Source: Saprospiraceae bacterium (GTDB lineage: Bacteria > Bacteroidota > Bacteroidia > Chitinophagales > Saprospiraceae). From it: a stretch of DNA of 64,000 nt. Below the pieces are notes generated by a model, which worked only from the letters and a program-made list of their open reading frames with translations, searched no databases and was not told the DNA's origin. The translations under genes were made by a program, and so were the position numbers. Shown here piece by piece: positions 36,884-46,274 of this stretch (position 1 is the stretch's first letter; every line of letters starts with the position of its first letter). The DNA lies in contig JADLHA010000022.1 of NCBI GenBank assembly GCA_020848995.1, forward strand, positions 22,003 to 86,002. The letters are read 5' to 3'.

Positions 36884-37695
36884 GAGATGGCAGCCCGGAT
36901 CCTGCACAACAGGTCGAGCAAGGGCTCCAACTGGTCGAGGCGAAGCATGTTGGCACCATCGGATTTGGCGCGGGCGGGATCCGGATGGGTCTCTATGAAC
37001 AAACCGTCGGCGCCCACGGCGATGGCCGCCCTGGCTATGGTCCCGATGGCCTCCGGTTGGCCGCCGGTCACGCCGGCACTTTGATTGGGCTTTTGAAGAG
37101 AATGGGTGCAATCCATGATGACCGGCACGCCAAACTGTTGCATGATGGGAATGCCGCGGTAATCGACGATCAGATCCTGGTAACCAAAGCTGGTGCCACG
37201 GTCGGTGAGCCAGATCCCGTCATGGCCAGACTGGCGAAGCTTGTCGACCGCAAACTGCATCCCTTCCGGACTCATGAATTGGCCCTTTTTGACGTTGACG
37301 ATTTTTCCCGTCGCAGCGGCCGCAACCAACAAAGACGTCTGGCGACACAAAAAAGCTGGGATCTGCAACACATCTACGTAAAGGGCAGCCATTGCGGCTT
37401 CGTCGTCGGCATGGATATCGGTCGTTACGGGCAGATCAAACTTTTTTCCCGTGTCTCTGAGAATTTCCAGGGCCATATCATCTCCAATTCCGGTAAAGGA
37501 ATCGAGACGCGACCGATTTGCCTTTCGGTAGGAAGCTTTAAAAATGTACGGGATGTTGCGCACCTTGCACAACTCGCTCACAGCACCGGCAACGTCCTCA
37601 CACAATCCGGCAGACTCAACGACACATGGACCCGCAATTAGAAAAAAATTTCCGCTGCGGTGGGATTGGATGACTTCCAGGGCTCGTTTGTTCAT
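36880..37695 (-). CDS. kdsA: 3-deoxy-8-phosphooctulonate synthase (KDO8P synthase)
   Basis: The 271-residue enzyme condenses arabinose-5-phosphate with phosphoenolpyruvate in the pathway to KDO, the inner-core sugar of lipopolysaccharide. Conserved blocks are FKASYRKANRSRLDSF, LQIPAFLCRQTSLL, INVKKGQ-type VNVKKGQFMSPEGM, LTDRGTSFGYQDLIVDYRG, DCTHSLQKPN and FIETHPDPARAKSDG. Cys24 in AGPCVVES replaces the Asn of the E. coli enzyme (GGMNVLES), so this is the metal-dependent class, with Cys24 as a metal ligand. It lies 9 bases after the SPOR gene and overlaps the dehydrogenase gene. Confidence 0.95.
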   Translation of the reverse strand: MNKRALEVIQSHRSGNFFLIAGPCVVESAGLCEDVAGAVSELCKVRNIPYIFKASYRKANRSRLDSFTGIGDDMALEILRDTGKKFDLPVTTDIHADDEAAMAALYVDVLQIPAFLCRQTSLLVAAAATGKIVNVKKGQFMSPEGMQFAVDKLRQSGHDGIWLTDRGTSFGYQDLIVDYRGIPIMQQFGVPVIMDCTHSLQKPNQSAGVTGGQPEAIGTIARAAIAVGADGLFIETHPDPARAKSDGANMLRLDQLEPLLDLLCRIRAAIS

Positions 37696-37704
37696 GTTGC
37701 AAAC

Positions 37705-38697
37705 TTAGTACTTTAATACCCAGGCGCCGGCATCCACTTGCTCCCTCAGGGTTGCGAGCATTTCGCCCAAATCCCTTTCGACGCAGTCAAAAACGACTCC
37801 CACGCGGTTGAAACGACCAAAGGTCTCGGTGTGCACGGCATAATTTGCCGCAGCAAGGCGACGTGCCATGTGATCGGCATTTTGCGGACGAAGAAAAGAC
37901 CCCACAATGATGATGCAGGAATGGTGCTGTACCGTCGCGCTAAGTGAATCGACGGTGCTGTCCTCAATCACAACTTCCCCGGACTCGCGCACCACGGCCG
38001 AACCCGTATCCTCCATCAAGACGGTATCGCTGACCGGTGCTATGCCGGCATCCTTTGGTTCCGGTGACGGAACGCTGTCGGTGACCTGTAAGTCTTTCCC
38101 GATTGGCGGGGGGGGGCGGTCACAGCTCCTCAGGCATAAAAAGAGCACCAGGGCGCCAAGCAAGACAAGAAGCGAGGCAAGTGCCATGTTTCGGGCCCTT
38201 CTCATCTCGCGCGAAACGCCTGATGGGACCGAAACGACCGGAGCGATTGCCTCAGGCTTTTGATACACCCCGTGGCTGATCGCCTTGACCGGAAGCGCTC
38301 CCATTCCGTAAAATTCCCGGTGGAGATTCGTACTCCCCTGCTGAAAGCTGAGACGGTCGCCTGTTTGATGGAGGGTGCCGAAAGGGGGCAAATCAAATGC
38401 ATTGAAGGTTTCCAGCGCTTTGCGGGCAGCAGCCCCCAGGGCAAGTAGTTTCCCTCCGAGCTCGGGTTCTTCGTAACCAAACGCATCGTGCCAATGTTGG
38501 ATTTGATCAAAGGCGAGTGCTTCGTCTTCCTCGCCGAGGCTCAGGGTGATGTTTGCCGGAAAGATCATACCCCGGATATGGTCCACGGTTGTGGGCTGGC
38601 CGGTTCCGCGAAATACGCCCGCACCCGGAATGGCAAACCACTGAAACTCGTTCAGATGCCACCAAAGCAGGTAAAGTATGTTCGTCTTGTCAGGCAC
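37705..38697 (-). CDS. HU-like (CCDC81-type) and SPOR-domain membrane protein
   Basis: The 330-residue product has N-terminal HU/CCDC81-bac-like domains (ILYLLWWHLNEFQWFAIPGAGVFRG; then ALETFNAFDLPPFGTLHQTGDRLSFQQG). One membrane helix follows at about 169-189 (ALASLLVLLGALVLFLCL), then a Pro/Ser/Asp-rich spacer and a C-terminal SPOR domain (HHSCIIIVGSFLRPQNADHMARRLAAANYAV) that should bind denuded septal peptidoglycan. The first plausible start is GTG 38697 (after AAGAGG); a TTG at 38733 is the alternative. Proteins of this layout are typical of Bacteroidota and are thought to act at division sites. It leads the kdsA operon. Confidence 0.8.
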   Translation of the reverse strand: MPDKTNILYLLWWHLNEFQWFAIPGAGVFRGTGQPTTVDHIRGMIFPANITLSLGEEDEALAFDQIQHWHDAFGYEEPELGGKLLALGAAARKALETFNAFDLPPFGTLHQTGDRLSFQQGSTNLHREFYGMGALPVKAISHGVYQKPEAIAPVVSVPSGVSREMRRARNMALASLLVLLGALVLFLCLRSCDRPPPPIGKDLQVTDSVPSPEPKDAGIAPVSDTVLMEDTGSAVVRESGEVVIEDSTVDSLSATVQHHSCIIIVGSFLRPQNADHMARRLAAANYAVHTETFGRFNRVGVVFDCVERDLGEMLATLREQVDAGAWVLKY

Positions 38698-38814
38698 AAT
38701 CAGGACCCTCTTGAGCGGATCAAAAATAAACAAACATTGCGCAGCACCGCGCAGCGGGCATCAGATTGCCCCGGGTTTACTACTCAGGAAGAGCATTGAG
38801 GGCAAAGCGTTCAA

Positions 38815-40206
38815 TCATTCAGCTTTTTCCTTCTTTTTGCGCTTGATCTTGAACAGTTCAACCACTTCCTTTTCTGTCAGGAAGTTACATTCGACGAACT
38901 GGCTGCTGACCGCGCGCTTGATTTCCTGGTATTCCTTGCTTCGCTTGTCGCGGTAAAAAGCCATGAGTTTCCTGACGAAATCGAGACACATGCCCTTGGT
39001 CTCCTGGTCGAAAGCGCTGTTGCCGAAAACGTTCATGTAATTGTTAAAAACCCGGAGCAATTCGAAGAAAGAAGGATATTCCGGTTCGCTGAGATGGCTC
39101 ACCACATTGCGGAACATCTGCAGGACGGCCAAGCGCAGACACTCATTGATGACGGACATCCCCTCGTACTGGCTGTAGAAGGCATTCACTGCGTCAAGGG
39201 TGTCTTCGTGAACAAATCCCTTGTCGTGGATGGTGGCCATCAGGGTGTAATACCGGATGAGGTCGTCGCCTTCGTTGCGGTTGAGCAGGTCGAAAAATTT
39301 GCGGTCCGTTTCCGCCCCCATCTGCATGCCTTCCCGGAAGGCCTTTTTCAGGAACCTGAAATAGAGTTGGTTGAACTGCGGATTCTCATAACGGCAGGCA
39401 TTGAGCGCATTGGCCAGATGCTGCGTCTCCGTTTGATTGAGGTGGATAAAATTGGAAATGATGGCAATGATTTCAATAAAATCAGGCTCCCGGAAGAATG
39501 ATTTTTGCGCAATGAGTTTATGGATCTCTTCAATGTAGCTGTCGTGACTTGCGCGAAAAGAAATTCGGCTCATCAGAAAGTGCCGGAGCGCCGCCGCCTC
39601 GACCTGCAACTCGTTGACGCTTTCCGGAAATTTGGCATATAAAAAGTTGTATTGATGGAATTGATTTTTGTAACGCTCCAACAACAACCTGCGGGCTTCG
39701 ACGTCGCGAAACCGGTCATGGATCATGGACTGAAAATAAACCTTGACTTTTTTGTTCTCGATTTGCTCCAGCAGATTGGCAATCCAGATGTCGCTGCTCA
39801 GGGCAAAACCCAATTGTACCGTTTGGCCGATGCGCTGCTTGATGACGTCGAAGTTGGCCGAGTTTGCAATGGCCAGCAGAAATTGCCGAAAAGTCTCCTG
39901 CGGCCGCACATACTTGAATTGCTCGCTGAGTTCACCGCGAAGTACGCAGTAGCCCAAAATCCGCGGCTGGAACAAGCCCTCAAAAAAAGGATTGAGCAGG
40001 ACGCGCTCTAGTTCGGGCAATTGGAGCGGATGGTGGTCTGCTACCTCGTGGTAAATCTCTGCCACCATGGGCTCATAGGTATCCTGAAGGACCTTGTACA
40101 ATTCAGGGGTTTCCTCATCGAGGTAGGCGGCCAATTCGTCTGAGGACTGAATGAGCTCGGCAACCGCCTGAAGGCGCTCTTTGTAATCTGGCAACAATGT
40201 CTGCAT
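38815..40206 (-). CDS. Hypothetical cytoplasmic helical protein
   Basis: A 463-residue, almost wholly alpha-helical protein without signal peptide or membrane segment. It starts MQTLLPDYKERLQAVAELI and ends in a basic lysine-rich tail (IKRKKKEKAE). Helical-repeat character (many Leu/Phe/Tyr-Arg pairs spaced for HEAT- or TPR-like bundles) is visible but no family is recognised. It stands alone, with a very AT-rich upstream region. Similar large helical orphans are known in Saprospiraceae genomes only from memory, so lineage restriction is a guess. Confidence 0.7.
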   Translation of the reverse strand: MQTLLPDYKERLQAVAELIQSSDELAAYLDEETPELYKVLQDTYEPMVAEIYHEVADHHPLQLPELERVLLNPFFEGLFQPRILGYCVLRGELSEQFKYVRPQETFRQFLLAIANSANFDVIKQRIGQTVQLGFALSSDIWIANLLEQIENKKVKVYFQSMIHDRFRDVEARRLLLERYKNQFHQYNFLYAKFPESVNELQVEAAALRHFLMSRISFRASHDSYIEEIHKLIAQKSFFREPDFIEIIAIISNFIHLNQTETQHLANALNACRYENPQFNQLYFRFLKKAFREGMQMGAETDRKFFDLLNRNEGDDLIRYYTLMATIHDKGFVHEDTLDAVNAFYSQYEGMSVINECLRLAVLQMFRNVVSHLSEPEYPSFFELLRVFNNYMNVFGNSAFDQETKGMCLDFVRKLMAFYRDKRSKEYQEIKRAVSSQFVECNFLTEKEVVELFKIKRKKKEKAE

Positions 40207-40261
40207 CGCATTAATATTGAATGTCCATGAATGACGAAACCCGGAGGAAATTCGTCCATCC

Positions 40262-40352
40262 AGGTTTGCAAATATTTTAAATAAATCAGAATATTATATT
40301 AATAACTCTGAATTATTATAAAATATTAAAATTAAAATTTAAAAATCGGTTC
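40262..40352. other. AT-rich island
   Basis: About 90 bases of nearly pure A/T lie between rpsP and the helical-protein gene on the minus strand, including an imperfect palindrome (CAGA ... TCTG around ATATTATATTAATAAC). It is upstream of the 38815-40206 gene and probably carries its promoter. Confidence 0.5.
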
Positions 40353-40364
40353 TAGGGTAAAATG

Positions 40365-40817
40365 TTATTCCTCCTCCTGACTTTCGGCAATAGGAGCATC
40401 GGCTGCCTTCATTTCTCCACTGACTTTGCGGTGGAATTCGGCGAGTTCCTGGCGACGTGCGTCCACTTTCTGAGCAATATGGCTCTCTTTGGTCTCGATC
40501 CAGGCCTGGTATTTGGCATCGGCCTGCTCCTGGGTAAGGGCCCCTTTGGCAACGCCGCGCTGCAGGTGCTTGCGGTGAAGGACCCCTTTATAGCGGAGAA
40601 TGGCGTTGACCGTGTCGGTGGGCTGGGCACCCTTCATCAACCACTCAAAAGCCTTATCGCGATCGATATCGACGGTGGCAGGCTTGGTAATGGGGTTGTA
40701 AATCCCCAGCTTCTCAATGAATTTGCCATCCCGTGGCGAGCGGGCATCGGCTACGACGATGTGGTAAAAGGGAGCCTTCTTTCGTCCCTTGCGCTGAAGT
40801 CTGATCTTAACGGCCAT
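40365..40817 (-). CDS. rpsP: 30S ribosomal protein S16
   Basis: The first about 80 residues are canonical S16 ([42 protein letters not shown] ... [15 protein letters not shown]). A C-terminal tail of about 70 residues, rich in Ala/Glu/Lys and ending ESQEEE, makes the protein 150 residues against about 80-90 in most bacteria; such tails are usual in Bacteroidota. It stands alone here, without the rimM-trmD-rplS genes that accompany it in many bacteria. Confidence 0.97.
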   Translation of the reverse strand: MAVKIRLQRKGRKKAPFYHIVVADARSPRDGKFIEKLGIYNPITKPATVDIDRDKAFEWLMKGAQPTDTVNAILRYKGVLHRKHLQRGVAKGALTQEQADAKYQAWIETKESHIAQKVDARRQELAEFHRKVSGEMKAADAPIAESQEEE

Positions 40818-40892
40818 TTATTCGATGTTTTATAAAAATTAGACCTCCATCGGCTTACCCTGAAAAGCAGGCTCTGCCGACGGTTTGGGGCG

Positions 40893-40900
40893 CAAAAATA
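40893..40900 (-). promoter_or_regulatory. Bacteroidota -7-like element upstream of rpsP
   Basis: TATTTTTG on the minus strand matches TAnnTTTG, 75 bases before the rpsP start. The long leader leaves room for translational control, but no S16-binding structure could be identified. Confidence 0.4.
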
Positions 40901-40947
40901 CAATGATTCATTCAAAAGCTAAAATGATTCTTGGCCTATCCGCGTAT

Positions 40948-42564
40948 TCATTCCAAGATAAGGGCCTTCACCCCCAACCGTTGCCCGTTCCCGCTTATAA
41001 CCAGCCAGCAGGTTCCCTTCCACTCGGGCCTCAGCTCCAGCCATTCTCCGGATCCCTCTGTCTGCCCGCTGGCCAAAGGACGCATCAGCCCGTCGTAAAG
41101 TACCCATTGACAGGGCTCGACGCAAGGGTCCTGGAGTTCAATGTTCAGCCTGCCGTTGGGTGGATTGGGGTAAACATTGATTTTAGGTGGCCGCCACTCC
41201 TCGCCCGGTGCCATTTTTAGCTTCTCCACCCGGAGTTGCACGGGATAGGGATCATTGTTTTCGTTCAATAAAAAGGAAGACATACCGGCATCTCCAATAG
41301 CAAGCACTTCGCTGAGTTTGCATCTTTCCTTCGCGACCAGGTCAATGACCATTTCCGATAATCCTCCTGTTACATTCTGGTTGAATAAATTGGCCAATGC
41401 AAAACGTATCTGTCCCGGAAGTACCGTTGAGTACAAACGGTAAGCATTTTCGGTCCGCCCGCTCACCCGTACAACCCGGATTTTATTCGTATCAAAGGCC
41501 AGGGCGGTTTGTATGCCCCAAAAACTCCTTGCATCAGACAAGAGCAATGGCATACTATAGCTCTGCCCGGGCAGCAATTCCCGGTCAAAAGCCCTCCAAT
41601 GCACGGATGGGCCGGGGAAATGGACCATCTTTTCGTTGGCAACTTCCTGGCGGACGGGAACTTGCTGGTTGATGTTGCCCTTTTGATCCAAAGCGATTCT
41701 GTAAACTCTTCCGGGATAGGCATTTTGGCCGTATGGAACTCCCCGGGTAGAAACGGGGCCCCACTGGTCATCCAGAAAAGCTGCATAAAACATTGGGCCG
41801 TAAGCCGCTTCGTCCCAATCCCCGCTAAACAGGTATGCGGTTAGTATTTTGGCATCCCGAATATCCAGTATACCGTCGTTATTCATATCTGCAGCCCACT
41901 CGTTGCTGGTTCCCCGGAGGCTGTGGATGCCGGCAATGTGTTTTAAAATTTGCAACGGATCGTAGTAACTCACCTTAGACCGCATCGGGAATCCTGATCC
42001 CTGATAGCTCAGTATCAGGCTATCCGGTTCGATGTGATCATTCACCTGAATGTTCAATGTACCACTATGCAACAAATCAAATGTGGCGGAATGAGCTTGC
42101 CTGTTTTTATCCTGAATGGCTATCCGGAAGTTGGTCCAATCCTCCAGGTCAAACTCCGTGAATACCTGGAGCGCAATGGGTATCGAAAAATAAAATATGA
42201 GTTTAGAAAAATGGAAATAACTCAGACAACTGCTTTGATTCCCCGAAGAGTCTGTGGCATAAATGGGAATGGTACCATACTCGCCAAAATCGGAGAGAAA
42301 TTCCATGTAATCTTTAAAAGGTATGTTGTGATCCGCATCGAAGGAAACCACAAACGGACAACTATCCATCGCCTTTATTAAAAAATTCGCAGGAAAAATG
42401 CTCGAATTTCCACACCATGGATGAAATAAAAGGAGCGTATCCCGGCAAATAATAACCGGCGCGACGGTATCCTGATTGCAATCCTGTGCATATAAGAAGA
42501 CAGCTGACTGAATCGTCAATATGCCCGCTGTCAGTAAGCGCATCTTTCTCTTAAAGTTCTTCAT
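40948..42564 (-). CDS. Secreted protein with dockerin-like repeat and T9SS sorting domain
   Basis: The 538-residue product has a signal peptide (ends LYAQ) and a beta-rich region with HYR-like features (CNQDTVAPVIICRDTLLLF). A single type I dockerin-like calcium loop (DMNNDGILDIRDAKILTAYL, about residue 235-254) follows, then a cohesin-like segment (WGIQTALAFDTNKIRVVRVSG) and a type A T9SS sorting domain (NVYPNPPNGRLNIEL). It is probably a surface protein. ATG 42564 is chosen because the signal peptide starts there. The gene is AT-richer than its neighbours. Confidence 0.82.
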   Translation of the reverse strand: MKNFKRKMRLLTAGILTIQSAVFLYAQDCNQDTVAPVIICRDTLLLFHPWCGNSSIFPANFLIKAMDSCPFVVSFDADHNIPFKDYMEFLSDFGEYGTIPIYATDSSGNQSSCLSYFHFSKLIFYFSIPIALQVFTEFDLEDWTNFRIAIQDKNRQAHSATFDLLHSGTLNIQVNDHIEPDSLILSYQGSGFPMRSKVSYYDPLQILKHIAGIHSLRGTSNEWAADMNNDGILDIRDAKILTAYLFSGDWDEAAYGPMFYAAFLDDQWGPVSTRGVPYGQNAYPGRVYRIALDQKGNINQQVPVRQEVANEKMVHFPGPSVHWRAFDRELLPGQSYSMPLLLSDARSFWGIQTALAFDTNKIRVVRVSGRTENAYRLYSTVLPGQIRFALANLFNQNVTGGLSEMVIDLVAKERCKLSEVLAIGDAGMSSFLLNENNDPYPVQLRVEKLKMAPGEEWRPPKINVYPNPPNGRLNIELQDPCVEPCQWVLYDGLMRPLASGQTEGSGEWLELRPEWKGTCWLVISGNGQRLGVKALILE

Positions 42565-42701
42565 AACAAGACCACTTTTGTTGTCCCCGGGCCTATAAAG
42601 ATAAGGAAAAGGTGGTTGCCCTAATTTTTTTTGAGATGGCCCAAGAGCCCATTGCCTGCCCACGCTGCTGAGCAGGAGGCAGCGAAATGAGGATTGCCGC
42701 C

Positions 42702-43370
42702 TTAAAATTCAAACCTTGCAGACGAGAGCTGCCTAAGCTGGCGAACCACTCCTGCCGGGTCGGGATCTGCAAAAACGGCATTGCCGGCCACGAGTACGTC
42801 TGCACCCGCCCCGGAGATCACCTCTGCATTTTGAAGTCCGACACCGCCATCGGTCTCGACGAGGGTGTTGAGGTTGCGCGAATGGATTTCCGCAACGAGG
42901 GTGCGGAGTTTTTCGAGGGTGCGGTATATGAATTTCTGTCCGCCAAAACCGGGATTGACCGACATCATGCATACGATGTCCACCTCCTCGAGCACATCGT
43001 AAAGGCTGCTGACGGGGGTGTGGGGGTTGAGGGCCACTCCGGCCTTTGCTCCGCAGGCGTGTATCTGCTGGATCACCCGGTGCAAATGAGGACAAGCCTC
43101 GATGTGCACGGTCAGGTGGTCGGCGCCCGCGTCGCGAAAAGCCTCCACGTACTTTTCGGGTTCGACGATCATCAGGTGAACATCGAGGGGCTTAGTGGTC
43201 GCGCGGCGCACCGCAGACACGACGGGAAGCCCAAAAGAAATATTGGGCACAAACCGCCCATCCATTACGTCGAGGTGGATCCAATCCGCTTCGGATTGAT
43301 CCAACCATTTGAGTTCTTCTCCAATGCGGAGGAAATCACAACTGAGGAGGGAAGGTGCGATCAAAGCCAT
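42702..43370 (-). CDS. rpe: Ribulose-phosphate 3-epimerase
   Basis: The 222-residue TIM barrel has the family signatures LIAPSLLSCDF, WIHLDVMDGRFVPNISFG (metal His/Asp), LDVHLMIVEPEKY, the VMSVNPGFGGQKF-like MMSVNPGFGGQKFI and VETDGGVGLQNA, with GADVLVAGNAVF at the end. It interconverts ribulose- and xylulose-5-phosphate in the pentose phosphate pathway. It appears to be a single-gene unit between two T9SS cargo genes. Confidence 0.96.
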   Translation of the reverse strand: MALIAPSLLSCDFLRIGEELKWLDQSEADWIHLDVMDGRFVPNISFGLPVVSAVRRATTKPLDVHLMIVEPEKYVEAFRDAGADHLTVHIEACPHLHRVIQQIHACGAKAGVALNPHTPVSSLYDVLEEVDIVCMMSVNPGFGGQKFIYRTLEKLRTLVAEIHSRNLNTLVETDGGVGLQNAEVISGAGADVLVAGNAVFADPDPAGVVRQLRQLSSARFEF

Positions 43371-43470
43371 AGATACCTTGTAAACCGCAAGGACTTGTTG
43401 ATCCTTTTGCGATGTACCGCAATACTAATCAATTCGGTTGGATTATTTCGACTCCATTCCCTCCCATCCG

Positions 43471-44364
43471 TCATCTCACCGAAAAAGGGATCGACTGATG
43501 CCCTATTTGCAGATGGTAAAATCCGGCGGGTAGTGAACGGATGTCAAAACAGTTTCCTTCCAAAGGCGGTAGCCGTGTGGAACGTCCCATCAGATCCACG
43601 GCAAGGGCTGCAGTTCTGTTTCGGTCTTCTCCGAGGATGCAGAGCTGGCCGTTGGCCGGAACCGGGTAAACCACAGGGCCAGGCTTGGCCTCCAAAGCCA
43701 CGCGCACCAGTCGACTGTAGCTGAAACTCCCATCGAGATCGACCATTTTTAGTCTGAAATAGACCGCCTCAGCCGTTGCTTCCTCCGGCAGGTTCCAGAC
43801 CTGATGGTACGAGGCGGGAACATCGCCCTTCCCCTTTGCCATTACCTGACCAGCCGCTAAAAAGTGCCTGCCGTCAAATCCTGCCATTACTTCAAAATGA
43901 GACACATGGCTTTCCCGAACGGTCTGCCATTGCAACAACACCTGCCCCCTGTTCAAAGCCTCACCCCGGAATTCCAGCAAATGGAGCGGCAAACTGGCAT
44001 AGGCGTACACCGTTCCGCAAAGGGTTGTATCCTGAAGCCGGGCTTCCGCCAAAAAGCTGGCGTGCGCGTCACACTCGGCGACGAAGGTAAAATCCTGGCA
44101 GATCACCGTGCCGGGAGGGAAGTTGGCAACACCTACCGACCGCACGATGGCACCATAGCTGTGGATTACCGTATAATCAATGAAGTCGGCTTCTCCGTCC
44201 GTTTTGCGCAGGCAAAAGCGCACCGTAAACAGACAATCCGGGGCCTCCAGCATTTCCTTACTCAGAATGGTCACTTCCGGCTGTACCGTATCGATGCATT
44301 CCTGCGCAGACAGGAGGCTGCCCGTGGCTAAGGAGGTGGCGGCAAATAAAACACTTCGCAACAT
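43471..44364 (-). CDS. Secreted protein with T9SS-type C-terminus
   Basis: A 297-residue product from ATG 44364 with a signal peptide (MLRSVLFAATSLATGSLLSAQ). It continues with a cysteine-containing beta domain (ECIDTVQPEVTILSKEMLEAPDCLFTVRFCL), a fibronectin-like block (GQVLLQWQTVRESHVSHFEVMAGFDGRHF) and a C-terminal sorting domain (PGPVVYPVPANGQLCIL ... LPAGFYHLQIG). An in-frame GTG at 44406 would add a basic extension. Function unknown; surface or extracellular location is inferred. Confidence 0.78.
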   Translation of the reverse strand: MLRSVLFAATSLATGSLLSAQECIDTVQPEVTILSKEMLEAPDCLFTVRFCLRKTDGEADFIDYTVIHSYGAIVRSVGVANFPPGTVICQDFTFVAECDAHASFLAEARLQDTTLCGTVYAYASLPLHLLEFRGEALNRGQVLLQWQTVRESHVSHFEVMAGFDGRHFLAAGQVMAKGKGDVPASYHQVWNLPEEATAEAVYFRLKMVDLDGSFSYSRLVRVALEAKPGPVVYPVPANGQLCILGEDRNRTAALAVDLMGRSTRLPPLEGNCFDIRSLPAGFYHLQIGHQSIPFSVR

Positions 44365-44463
44365 GATCCCTGCGCGGAGTTTTTTTGGGGTTATGCGGGT
44401 CTTCACCCGGTCGGCGAGAACCCAACAGCAAATTTATGTATATTTTTTTTAATATGTTGTATA

Positions 44464-45177
44464 TTATTTATCAATAAAATAAACATTATCCATTCGGATG
44501 GTGGGTTGCCGGTGCAGGTGCAAGTAAACGTTTGCCGTGACCCAAACATCGGTGGCGCAATAACGCGCGATCCGTTCAATGTCCTCGCCCTCGTAAAACA
44601 CATCGTGCACCTGGCTTCCGTCCATATCCTCCTTTGGGCTCTCCAGGCCCAGACATGCAGACAGCAGGTCCAAGGAAGTGTAGTGCTTGATATCGCCGAA
44701 TTTCCACAGCTCCATGGTATCGACGAGCTGTTTTACCTCCCAGGGCTTCCGGCCGGAGACGTCGAGCAGGGCAGGCAAAGCCATGCCATGAACCTGTGCC
44801 CGCCGGCACAGGTAGGGTACGTCAAATTCCCGGATGTTGTGGCCACAGAGCATGTGCCGGTCGGGCTGATTGAAATGCTGATTCAGCAGGTCGAAAAATT
44901 CCTGCAGGAGGATGTCCTCATCCGGGCCGGCGAAGGTTTTGATGCGCAACTGGTCTTTGTAAAAGAATCCGGCCCCGATGCATACGACCTTGCCAAATTC
45001 GGCAAAGATGGCCGCCCGTTCGCGGTAGAGCTGGGAAATTTCCTTGTGTGGTTCGCGCTCCTGAAAATACCGGGCTTTGCTTGCAAACAGCTTTTTCCAC
45101 CGGTCGTCTAGTTCTTCGTAATGGGCCGAACCGCTGACGGTTTCGATGTCAAAAAACAAAATGTGGTTCAGGTTCAT
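44464..45177 (-). CDS. DEDD-type 3'-5' exonuclease (PolB exonuclease-like)
   Basis: The 237-residue protein resembles the exonuclease domain of family-B polymerases standing alone: LFFDIETVSG (exo I, Asp/Glu), CGHNIREFDVPYLCRRAQ (exo II) and RYCATDVWVTANVY (exo III). The four acidic residues expected for DEDDy-like two-metal catalysis are present. No polymerase domain is attached. It likely trims DNA or RNA 3' ends; the substrate is not known. Confidence 0.9.
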   Translation of the reverse strand: MNLNHILFFDIETVSGSAHYEELDDRWKKLFASKARYFQEREPHKEISQLYRERAAIFAEFGKVVCIGAGFFYKDQLRIKTFAGPDEDILLQEFFDLLNQHFNQPDRHMLCGHNIREFDVPYLCRRAQVHGMALPALLDVSGRKPWEVKQLVDTMELWKFGDIKHYTSLDLLSACLGLESPKEDMDGSQVHDVFYEGEDIERIARYCATDVWVTANVYLHLHRQPTIRMDNVYFIDK

Positions 45178-45284
45178 GGCTGTTGACTTTGATTCCAGGG
45201 ATGAGCCGTTCTATCCAACGAATATAATGTCTTATGCAGCATTTTGAGTAACTTTACGCGTTTTCAAAGCAAAACGACCGCGTT

Positions 45285-46259
45285 ATGGCAAATTCCAATC
45301 AAAACATCAAAGCCCTGGTGATCATCGCCCTGTTGGGTTTGTTTGGGCTGAACGTCTACCAATTCGTCAACAATTCCAAACTTCAAAAGGACAACCTCGC
45401 CAAAGAATCGGAACTCGTCGAGCTCGAGGACACCAAGGCAAAGCTGGAAAAGGATTACCAGCAGTCGGTTTCGGACCTCAACGACATGAAGACAAACAAT
45501 GAGGAACTCAACCGGATCATCGACACGCAAAAAGAGGAACTGCGAATCCAGAAGGAAAAAATCAGCGGACTTCTCCGCGACAGCAAAAACCTGTCACTGG
45601 CCCGCAGGGAGATGGAGCAGATGAAATCCAAAACCCAGGATTACATCGCCGAAATCAACCGGCTCAAAGCTGAGAACGAGCAGCTCGTCGAGCAAAAAGG
45701 CACCTTGGAGCAGGAAAAACAGAGTCTGACCCGGGAGGTCCAGATGAAGTCTGAAGAAAACCAGCAACTCACCCAGGCCCGGGAATCCCTCACCAGTGAA
45801 AAAGAGGCGCTTTCCAAAGAGAAGGACCAGTTGAGCCGCCGCTATAACCGAGCCACGGCCATTCCCGTCACCAAAATCGACGTAGAAGCCTTTCAGGAGC
45901 GCGAAGGCAAAAAGCCCAAAAGCGTTTCGAAAGCTGCGGAAACCGATTTCATCGAGGTGTGTTTCAAAACGACCGTCAACAAAAATGCCGAGGCAGGGGT
46001 CGAGAATTTTTACATCCGCATCATCTCTCCCACCGGAGAAACGCAGTCCATCGAATCCGAGGGTTCGGGCATGATCCGCAACGACGAAAGCGGTGAGCTC
46101 ATCAAATACTCGGCCAGGGCCTCCACCCAGTACGCCAACGACGAAAAAAAGATCTGCGGTTCTTTCAAAAACCCGGGCGGTTTTTCCGCGGGTGTTTACC
46201 AGATCGAAGTTTTCAACAAGGGCTATCTGGTCGGCAGCGATTCCAAAAAACTCAAATAA
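45285..46259 (+). CDS. Membrane-anchored coiled-coil protein
   Basis: The 324-residue product has one N-terminal membrane helix (KALVIIALLGLFGLNVYQFV) and a long coiled coil over about residues 32-190 (Lys/Glu/Gln-rich heptads). A C-terminal beta domain of about 125 residues follows (ETDFIEVCFKTTVNKNAEAGVENFYIRIISPTGETQ). Proteins with this layout occur across Saprospiraceae-like genomes, but the family has no known role. A TAACTTTA element at 45249-45256 is a promoter candidate. It is followed within 15 bases by pnuC, so the two are probably co-transcribed. Confidence 0.85.
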   Translation: MANSNQNIKALVIIALLGLFGLNVYQFVNNSKLQKDNLAKESELVELEDTKAKLEKDYQQSVSDLNDMKTNNEELNRIIDTQKEELRIQKEKISGLLRDSKNLSLARREMEQMKSKTQDYIAEINRLKAENEQLVEQKGTLEQEKQSLTREVQMKSEENQQLTQARESLTSEKEALSKEKDQLSRRYNRATAIPVTKIDVEAFQEREGKKPKSVSKAAETDFIEVCFKTTVNKNAEAGVENFYIRIISPTGETQSIESEGSGMIRNDESGELIKYSARASTQYANDEKKICGSFKNPGGFSAGVYQIEVFNKGYLVGSDSKKLK

Positions 46260-46274
46260 GCCTTAGCCCCGCAG

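Noticed and set aside
43385..43413. Imperfect inverted repeat upstream of rpe
   Set aside because: The stem has a bulge of two bases and no T-run on either strand, so it is too weak to call a terminator.
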